A stretch of 64,000 nucleotides of DNA from assembly GCF_036370855.1 (NCBI RefSeq), contig NC_088099.1:26379501-26443500 (forward strand), in the 5' to 3' direction. The translations under genes were made by a program, and so were the position numbers. The notes under the pieces are model-generated. The model saw nothing but the letters and a program-made list of their open reading frames with translations, ran no database searches and was not told the origin of the DNA. Of this stretch, positions 36,985 through 64,000 are shown piece after piece. Each line of letters starts with the position of its first letter. The first letter of the stretch is position 1. Origin of the DNA: Dromaius novaehollandiae (Eukaryota; Chordata; Aves; Casuariiformes; Dromaiidae).

Positions 36985-37236
36985 CGCGGCGTTAAGGCCG
37001 GAGTGCAGGGTATGGATAATTTCATCTTTCCAGCCCTTTGGCCTACGGCGAAATTTCAAATCATGCCGGTAGCAGGCGTTACCAGAGTGAAAGGCAGCCA
37101 GTGCGAGGTTGAAATCCTGCGTAATAGCAGGGTCTGCAATTACAGAAAGGGAAAAATCCATCATGTCAGCAAACGAGTCATAACTATTAATTATTCCCAT
37201 CGGTAATATTCTGCCTGTTGTTTTTAGGGTTTCCAC
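36985..37236 (-). other. Unassigned open frame upstream of LRRD1
   Basis: About 85 non-repetitive codons from an ATG at 37236 (METLKTTGRILPMGI...) before the frame enters the CpG-island repeats. A pyrimidine tract and AG (CCCTTTCTGTAATTGCAG) inside it resemble a splice acceptor, so part may be an exon of a minus-strand transcript, possibly a 5' exon of LRRD1. No family was recognised and chance cannot be excluded. Confidence 0.25.
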
Positions 37237-37897
37237 GTTCAGTTACTGTTGTGGCTTACTCGGGCCGGCTGGAGTATTCCACTATCGAATATTGTAGACC
37301 ATTTTTAAAAAATAAAGCCTCTAGATAAGCTAAACTAGTTGAGCTGCATCTCTTTTGCTTATAAAAGCTTTGTCTTCAGACTTCTGTCATTTCTGCAGCT
37401 CTTTTAATTTTTCTTTTTGCATAGATACAATAATTGTTACTAGGGGTCTCTCTCTACGCTATTAGATTTATCTCCATTCCCCTCCTTCATTTCTCCACTT
37501 TGCGCAAAAGGGTGGCCCTCATCTTTTGGCCTTGTCACCGCAGCTCTGCGGGGGCTCCTACATTCCCGGTACCAAAGGCCCAACTAGGCTGTGTAACTGG
37601 GCTCTCAGCACTTGCTGCCACTATGCAGCACCTGCAAACCTCTGGTTTGCCATGACTAACAGTTTCTAGTTCCCCTGCTCAAATTCCCGAGTAGTTTCCA
37701 AGATGCAAAGCAAAGCGCTCAGAATATCTTAATTTTTTGCCTACCCTTATGATCATCTCTAATGATGATCTTCCTACAGACCTTGCAAAGATAAGCATGT
37801 TGCAAAATACTCTTCTTTGGTAACAACACAAAGTCATTTGATGATACTTTCATATAGTCTGTAAGAATAAAAACAATGGGACTATTGTTGCAAACAA

Positions 37898-37903
37898 TTT
37901 ATT
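37898..37903 (-). terminator. Candidate distal KRIT1 polyadenylation signal
   Basis: TTTATT on plus, AATAAA on the gene strand, ~1.85 kb past the stop. Confidence 0.5.
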
Positions 37904-38548
37904 AGGTAGTAATAAATAAGAATATTAGCAGAAAGAACTCTACAGCAATAAGGCATATTAATACTGTTGTTAAACGTGCAACTGTGACACCTACACATTT
38001 CAACATTTTTCCTCTAGTTTTCTAACAAAGTGCTATGCAGAGAAGTGTATTTCTGATACCAGTGCCAAGTGATAGCAAGGATGCACTATGAAGGACATAA
38101 CTGCTGCATTTACTACAAATAAAAGATAATAATCCATGAAGATTTATTGTTAATTACACGCCAATGAAGTTGTTAAGTAGCAAAGTACAGCTTGCTAAGA
38201 TGATCACAAAGTTTCCTGTTCATTTAAAAAAACTGCTTACTACTGTAATTTCTTAAACTGTACTTCCTATTTGAGAAGTTTAAATGCAAACATTAAGATA
38301 TGACAAAACAGCATAGTTCCTAACACTTGTCTTTTATTCAAAAACTTAGAGGCAAGTGCAATATTTTTTTACTTTTCTACAAAACATTGCACACTTTTAG
38401 CATGCAGTTTACACAGAAGGAAGAGTCAAATGGAGTTAAAACCCTGAAATACAATCAGAGGTTTTAAAGATTTGCGTTATGGATAGTATTTTAAGGTACA
38501 AGTGTATGTTTCAAACTCCACAGACACAGTTCATACCATCCTTTGCTT

Positions 38549-38564
38549 GGGGGGGGGGGGGGGG
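38549..38564 (+). repeat. G16 homopolymer
   Basis: Sixteen consecutive G on the plus strand, within the predicted KRIT1 3' UTR. The exact length may be affected by sequencing. Confidence 0.9.
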
Positions 38565-39754
38565 AATTGTGACATTTAACCTTCCTATTGCACAGTTTTC
38601 CTTTTAGTTAGGCAAACTAAGAAAATGTATGTTTTTAGAAATGGATTAAGAGTTGCCTGAAAGCATGCAAATCTTTTCAAACACTTCAAAGACCTAAAAG
38701 AAAATGTTCTGAACTGTTAGGAAACAAAATGATGGTCCCACTTAGGATGCAACTTGTTAAGATGCAATCCTGACTGTGCAAAGACCAGGCAGAATGCTTA
38801 TAAACTGTGTTCGACTTCCTTGCATTATAAATCTTCATTCCTGCATCTTGTACTGTCTGGAGTCTCAAGAAACTTAAATTTAAAGTAATGAATAGGAAAA
38901 TTAGTTTTGCAGAAATAACTTAGTACCTCCTACATGAACTTTACTTGTTATGTGTTGCAATCCAGGATAAGATTTATTAAACTTTCTGAAGTCCTCTGCA
39001 TAACATTTACTTATAAGTCTATATCATCCCCCTTCTTCACATACGAATGTTTTATATTGCACAGCAAACACAGAAATCCTGTTGTTTGAAAACAAGCGTG
39101 CTAACCATTTAATAAGGCTTCTGAATGATTTAAAGTATTTCCCTTTTGACATCCTCATGCAATATTTTAGAATAAATATGAATACAAAATTTTCAGTACG
39201 ATAAGAGTAAAAATAAAGTCAGCTATCAGGTTTATCAGAAACCAAATAAAAAACAGTTTATCAAAAGTAGTTGCGCAAAGGAGTAACTGGTCTTCTAGGC
39301 ATACTTATCAGCAGTATCTTAAAAATAAAGTTTGTCTACAAAATACTGTAACTTATACAACCTCCTTGATATTCCATAGAATGACATGAAAAGTTAGTAA
39401 CAGGTTAAGTGAGACTTCCTTGATGGCACTGGTAATCTCATAGTCTCCTGGGAACAAAGTCTTACTTGTTTTATTCTCTCTCGAATTAGTAAACCATTTC
39501 ATTTCATCAGTTTTATTGGTTCAGCTGAAGCCCTACAATAGCTTATATATGAAACAAAATATATTTATAAAAATATGTTGTATACCTTTTTAAAAAAATA
39601 AACCATGCAGCTTCTGTACAAAGTTAAAAAAACTGTTCAAATTTACTTTTCCATTCTGTAAAATTCATGTACATGAATGTTCTCTGTGATGACAAGAATA
39701 AAGTTAATTTTCCTTAACCGTAAGATGCTGTTCCATAACTATTGTCCATCTCCA

Positions 39755-58651
<18,897 letters not shown>

Positions 58652-60399
58652 CTAGAAACAATGAAATAAACAGTAAGTAAAGGTTCAGTTGGAAAAAAAA
58701 AAAAGAAAGAAAAACAACAGCACCCTAAACTCCAAAATACAGTAATTATATCCACTGATGCTTTGCTTTATTCATTTATATTTCTTTAGCTGAAGAAATA
58801 CCAATGATTGGTATAATTGTGCTTCATTTCCAAAAAAAGAATGTGGACAACATAAAAGGATGGGTGAACTCTTACATTATGTGGATTTAGTAAGAACAAC
58901 CTTGTTCTCTAAATTACTTTTACAACAAAGATGATGTATATATTTTTCAGTTTGTATATATCTCCCTGTTTAGCAAGCCAGGCAAAAGGCCAAAGAATTT
59001 TAGCACCCAGAAAACTATATGAAATTAGAAGAAAAGCTTTAAAGTGACAAGCTGAATAATTTATAAAACACGTTATTATGAAGTACTGCATTTCCACCAG
59101 TTCTACAGGAATTAAAAACCAAAATTTGTTCTTCCATTTTTTCCTAATAGGAAGTAGAACACAAGCATGCCTACAGCCCAGGACTGATAAAAATAATCCG
59201 TAATATGGATTTTTATTTTAATTCTTTTTTTACTTCAGCAGGGCTGTGAATTGGTGCACAGTTCACTCAAACTGAGCTTCTGGAAGGAATACATCTGCAG
59301 TTCTGCCGAAAAGTGGGCAGAGGCCTTTAGATTTAAGGTTAAACTTTGCTTTAACCAAAAGTGGCAGTTCTTGTAATCATAAAATCTTACCCAATAGGTA
59401 AGACAGGAGAAGCCTTATAAGACTAACTAAATCACTTGGCATATTGGATTTGAGGAGGAAGGTCACGCCTGGGTCCTTCCAGCTGATCGTTTTCCTGAAC
59501 CGCAAATGAAGCTCCTCTCGTTCCACATGATCAACAAGTACACATTACTTGCAAACTAATCCCTCCACCAAACAGATTTTTATCATTAACCAACTATAGC
59601 GGCTTCACCTTTCTAGGAGAAAGAGAGGTCTTCGGACTCATGGGCCCTGAATCCAGCGCTTTTTGCCAGGATCAGACTAACTGAAAATACAACAACAAAG
59701 CAAATGACAGCATGCACGTCCTCGCCTTCAGTTAAGATAAATGCATTAGTCAGAGGATGTAACGGTGGCACTTGAACAGTAGGACTGGAGCAGAAATATC
59801 CAAATACTGATTTATATTATAGCAGCACCCAGAAACACTATATGAAAAACCAACGCACGGAGGCTCGCCACTTGGGATACCAGCAGCTTTTAAGTGACAA
59901 GAAGCGGCAGTGCCTCACAGGCGGCGGGGAGAGGCGCCGACTCCGGGTTTGCTGCACGCACCGGGGTACGCGGGCGCGACGCTGCGGTGACGGGCGGACG
60001 GGTGTGTGGCGCGGGGGGGCCGCGGCTGCGGCGCCGGCTCCGCGAGGCCCCCCCGAGCGATACCCGGCGCGGGGTGAGGAGCCTGCGACAGGGGCCGTCC
60101 GGGGACGGCAGGGCCGGTGCGGATGCGGGGCCCGGGCGGGCGGGCGAGGGGCGGTAACGACGCGGCCCGCGAGCGCGGGGGGCTCCGCCACCTCCAGGCG
60201 ACAGCAGCGCGCCGCGGCCTCGGCTCTCTGCGGCCGCCGAGGAACCGGGCGGCAGGGACGCGGCCCGCCCCGCCTCGGCGGCACCCGCCGCGCCGCTCCG
60301 CGTCTCGCTGCCCGCAAACGGCCCCAGCTCCTCCCCGCAGCCGCGCCGCCGCCGCGCTCCCGCCGCCGCCGCCGCCGTCCGCCGCCGCCGCCGCCTTAC

Positions 60400-60560
60400 T
60401 CGGTGGTGCCGGCCGCCGCCTCGCCACCGCATCCTCTCGCCGCGCCCGGCGCCCAGGCCCCGCGGCCGCGGCCCGCCCCGGCCCCGCCCCGCTCCCGCCC
60501 CCGGCTCGGCGGATCCGCTTCCCGTCGGAGCCGCGCGGGCCTCCGCCGCCCATGAGTTTC
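60400..60560 (-). other. KRIT1: Candidate KRIT1 non-coding 5' exon
   Basis: Minus-strand donor CACCACCGA|GTAAGG at 60400/60399 is a good match to consensus, inside the CpG island. Splicing to the acceptor at 58652 would supply the 5' UTR. The upstream limit shown is arbitrary. Confidence 0.4.
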
Positions 60561-60899
60561 CGGGTCGGCGGCCTGAGCGCCTGCTGCCGCCGCCGCCGGT
60601 TGCCGACCGCGGGCGGGCAGAAGGCGCGAGAGCGCGGGCTGCGGGCCGCGCCGGGGGCGTGTGGCGCGGCCGCGGGGGAGGCGGCCGCGGAGGCGCAGCG
60701 CCCGCCCGCGCTCGCCGGGCGCTGTCAGCGCCGCCAGCGGCTGCCGCCGCCGAACAAAGAGGCAGCGCGGCCGCCGCAGCGCCCTGCCCGGGCAGAGGCC
60801 GCCTCGCCCGCCGGGCGGGCGCTCCCGAGGCCGTCGCGCGCGCTGCGGCCGCCGAGGGGCAGCGGCGCCCCGGCTGCCCGGCGGCGCGGGCGCTCCGCA

Positions 60900-61012
60900 G
60901 GGCGCCGTGCCCGGAGCGCGGCGGGGCAGAGGCAGCGCGCGGCGGCCGCTGAGCGGATGGAGGCGCTGGATGCGGGGCGCCGAGCGCCGGGCAGAGCCGC
61001 CGTGCGCAGCCG
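60900..61012 (+). other. ANKIB1: Candidate ANKIB1 first exon (5' UTR)
   Basis: Plus-strand donor CGCAGCCG|GTGAGT at 61012/61013 within the CpG island, at the place where ANKIB1 (ankyrin-repeat RBR ubiquitin ligase) begins in other vertebrates. The known protein starts MGNTTTKF in a later exon, which is not in this window. The start of the exon is not determined. An ATG at 60957 opens 18 codons to the donor. Confidence 0.5.
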
Positions 61013-64000
61013 GTGAGTGCCCCGCGGCGGGCGGCGGCTCCGCGGGAGGGCGAGGCGGCGGGCGAGCATGGGCACCCGCCGCCTGCCGGCGCGGGGCGGC
61101 TCCGGGGCGGGCGGGGCGGGCGGCGGGATCGCCCCTCGGCGGCAGCGCCGACATGGCGGGGGCGCCCCGACATGGCGGGGCCGGAGGGCGGCGCGGGGTC
61201 CCGGCGGGACCGCCGGGAGGTTGGAGCGGCGTGAGGGCCTCGGTGCGGCCCGCTCCCCCGGCAGGCGAGGTGGGCGCTGCCCGTGGGCTCGAAGCGGTGC
61301 CTTTGGTGCCAAAAAGTGGGGGGAGAGGGAGAGCGGAAAAGGGTGCTGGGGGAGGGCGGGAGCGCGCGGAGCGGTGCCGGGATCGCCTTGCTGCCAGGCG
61401 CTGTAGCATCGTCGTAACCTGCCTTTCCTGAATGAAATTGAGCTCTTAGCTTTCACACTCGAATTTTTTTCCCCCTGAAAAACTGAGTAAACCGTAGCTG
61501 TTCTGTATACGAAGCTGTATGGCTCTCTGAGGTGCCTTTAGACCCACCCGGGAAACTGGGTGGCTTTTATAAATGCAGGAGAACCTTGATACGTCCTGAT
61601 GGCTCAGGCTGTCTTTTATTTGCAGCTTAAATAGCGTGCAGAGGGAGCATGTGACAAAAACACGCTCCGCGAAGCAAGGCAGTGACATTCCTGTGGGAAG
61701 TGTTTGCCTGGGCCCCTCCGTCCCTGCTGGACATCGCTGCGATTCTTTTTTTCATGAGTGTGTTTCTGTGCTCACCAATTCCAGAAACAAAGTTTGAGTT
61801 AGAAATATAACATCAGTCATCAACTGTAATTTAAATACAGTTTCTAAAGAGGAAGACCAGTTTGGGGAGAATTATTAATTGTGTAGCTAATAAGGTGAAA
61901 ATAAGAAGAGAAGCTGTCTTCCTTACGCCTATGGGTGTTTCACCCTTACTTCTGTGTCTTTAGCTCTCAATACTCCGTGATGGATTCAGTTCTCTGTTTC
62001 TGCTCCTGAGAAAAATACTGCTCCTCATCTAAACGAAACTCTCAGACAGAAAGCAACAGAGTCTTTCAACTTCGAACAACATGTTGTTAGAACATGATTT
62101 AGTTGAGGTATCTACACAGAAGTGAAACGATAAAATTTATTACCGGATTTTTTTTTGTTTGGGTGTGGAGAGAGTAAACAGCTGTCTTTATGAAGAAAAG
62201 ACCAAATTACAGAAGAGGCTTCTAGAAACTTTTATTCCAAGTCTGTCTATGATCCTGAAGCAACTCGCTCTTTAATAAATTTTAGTTTAGTATTTACTTC
62301 AGGACTCTTTTTTAAGTAAACTAGGTAGCGATGATGGTACCTTGTCTTTATGTGTGCATCAGCAGAATATTGCAAATGAAGATAAATCAAAAAAATCCAG
62401 TGGAACTATTAATAATAATAATGTCAGTGCCAGAAATACAAAGATTAAGCAAGATTTAAGTAAGATTACATGGTCCTTCTGCTAATTTTTACCTGTGGAG
62501 TGCCTTGGATATCTAGATAGGAGTAGGCATGTGCATATGTAAGTGTGTGATTAAGCTTGTTGAAAGAACATCAAGTGTCCTAGACACAGATGTATATTGT
62601 TTACATACGTTTGCTTTGTATTTGTGTCAGGAGCACTGGCTCCTAGAATTTAAAGGAAAATAAACGTGTGCATCTAACTAAAAGAGAATGCCCACTGCAG
62701 CCATCAGCTTTCGTTCAGTGGAACAACTTTTAAAAAATGCTCTTAGAAAATGTCTTGATGTCTTTGTTCAGCATAAAGACCTTGCTAACACCCTGCCTGA
62801 TTTAATCTGTCCTGAGCAGTTTCTCACTCAGTGGTCCGTGACACCTCTGCTGTGATTGATTAACACTAAATTGCTTTTTGTTTCTCTCAGTAATAGAGCA
62901 TTGTGTATTAATTTTTGACTGGTTTTGCTAGCAGTTTTTCTTGAGCTTTGGTGTTTACATTTTTCATAGTTACCTTTACCTGGCCAGTTAATTAACTTTG
63001 CCACGGTATCTGAAATCTTAAAGGTGCTCTTTGCGGTTGTCATTGCTGAAATTTTGTCACCTTTGCTAAAGTGACTCATGCAGCCAGTAAGACAGAACAT
63101 TGAAAAACTGGAGGTTACAAATATGTGTGAACTGAACCAGCTATGTTTCCCAATCACAGTACTGTTTTTGCATAACTGATAACAATGCAGAGCAAAGAGA
63201 TTGATTTTGCTTGAAGAGCAGCCCTGTGGAAATTCTGAAATGTTGCAAAGCGAAAAAGAAAGTTGTTGTGCTTTAAGCACCATCGTCATCAGACAGGACT
63301 CTTAACTCCTTCTTTCTCCCCTCCCTAAAATGCATGCTACTTACTTTTCCACGGAGTATTTTTGAAATCACACATACCCGGGAATTTCAGGGGTGAGGAA
63401 TCTTTCATGCAAGATGACAGCACATTAAAAGTTTAAGCCCAAGAAGTCTACATAATATTAAAAAATGCTAGTTTCATTCAGTACCGCTGAATGTCTTCAA
63501 GATATAAAGTGGAGCTAATGGAAATGGTGTTTGCCATTTTCTCTGGGTAATATTAGTTTGTCTTTTCTAGTATCAGTAACCTGTATGTATTGTACGCCAG
63601 CCTGTTTTAATTCATATATTTGTGTGTGTGTATACATATACCTCAACACACACTCAGAGTGCTTTAGACAAATGAGAAGTATGGCAATACTGGGTACCTT
63701 CCGCTTCTTAGTCCAAAAATCACTATGTGGAAAAAAGATCTTCTTTTCTCTCTGTCTCGCTTTTATTTTTAAATTTTCCTTTTATTTCCTCCACTTTCTG
63801 AGCTTTTGCAGTGTATTTTGAATTTTCTTCACGTTCTATGCTCTGTTAACAGTACATTCCTCTTCTCACTTTGTGCTTTTTTTCTTATTTTTTGCCTCAC
63901 GTACCTTAAATTGTATCATAAAAATAAAACCTGTATGTGTGGGGGAGAAGCAACCTGGGTTTCCTACTGTTGGTGTCCAGAGGTGGCCTGAGGGAGCACT
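61013..64000 (+). other. ANKIB1: ANKIB1 intron 1 (5' portion)
   Basis: After the CpG island ends near 61.4 kb, the sequence is AT-rich with no exon recognised. A 153-codon minus-strand open frame at 62828-63289 shows no known domain. A short TG repeat lies near 63620. Confidence 0.5.

Larger units (their letters stand above)
36540..37010. promoter_or_regulatory. CpG island, probable LRRD1 promoter
   Basis: GC-rich, CpG-dense block lying 1.5-1.9 kb upstream of the LRRD1 start codon and downstream of the KRIT1 3' UTR, containing short GC tandem repeats. Assignment to LRRD1 rests on position. Confidence 0.6.
37880..39754 (-). other. KRIT1: KRIT1 3' UTR
   Basis: AT-rich, without coding potential, following the KRIT1 stop. 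The most distal good gene-strand AATAAA is at 37903-37898. Others occur near 38140, 38330 and 38970, so shorter alternative UTRs are possible. Contains a 16-base G run (38549-38564, C on the gene strand). Confidence 0.65.
59890..61400. promoter_or_regulatory. CpG island, bidirectional KRIT1/ANKIB1 promoter
   Basis: About 1.5 kb of very GC- and CpG-rich sequence between the minus-strand KRIT1 gene and the plus-strand ANKIB1 gene, with GC boxes and two close copies of CCGACATGGCGGGG (61148-61182), a YY1-like ATGGCGG core. It makes many long but spurious open frames on both strands. Confidence 0.85.

Noticed and set aside
59838-61456. Open frames of up to 427 codons on both strands in the KRIT1/ANKIB1 CpG island
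   Set aside because: They are Arg/Ala/Pro/Gly-rich, overlap in several frames at once and have no domain. Stops are rare simply because the DNA is extremely GC-rich.

Overview
The window is nuclear DNA from an amniote and most likely a bird. It has spliced genes with GT-AG introns, CpG-island promoters, degraded CR1-type LINE pieces and short introns. The gene order AKAP9 - CYP51A1 - LRRD1 - KRIT1 - ANKIB1 is the block known from human chromosome 7q21.2, here packed into 64 kb. The species cannot be named from the sequence alone.

Layout. (1) Positions 1-10820, plus strand: the last twelve coding exons and 3' UTR of AKAP9, a Golgi/centrosome scaffold, ending in the PACT centrosome-targeting region. 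(2) 12219-23595, minus strand: all ten coding exons of CYP51A1 (lanosterol 14-alpha-demethylase, 496 aa), with a CpG-island promoter at about 23.4-24.0 kb. (3) 25763-35067, minus strand: five coding exons of LRRD1 (leucine-rich repeats plus death domain, 875 aa), with a CpG island at 36.5-37.0 kb that is its likely promoter. (4) 39755-58627, minus strand: all sixteen coding exons of KRIT1 (CCM1, 736 aa). A long 3' UTR runs down to about 37.9 kb, and a non-coding 5' exon probably lies in the CpG island at 59.9-61.4 kb. (5) 61013-64000, plus strand: the start of intron 1 of ANKIB1. Its non-coding first exon appears to end at 61012, and the coding part lies beyond the window.

AKAP9 and CYP51A1 meet tail to tail. 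CYP51A1, LRRD1 and KRIT1 follow one another on the minus strand. KRIT1 and ANKIB1 diverge from one shared CpG island. The genes are not a pathway: they are a cytoskeletal scaffold, a sterol enzyme, an LRR/death-domain protein, a vascular junction scaffold and an RBR-type ubiquitin ligase, kept together by synteny.

Exon boundaries were found by reading splice sites and checking that codon phase carries over every junction. For CYP51A1, LRRD1 and KRIT1 the exon lengths sum to intact reading frames with no internal stop. Protein identities rest on remembered family sequences, since no search could be run. I found no tRNA, rRNA, CRISPR array or intact mobile element, and nothing that clearly looks like an undescribed system. 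The most unexplained items are an 85-codon non-repetitive open frame at 37.0-37.2 kb, several small duplications, and untested 5' exons and promoter motifs.
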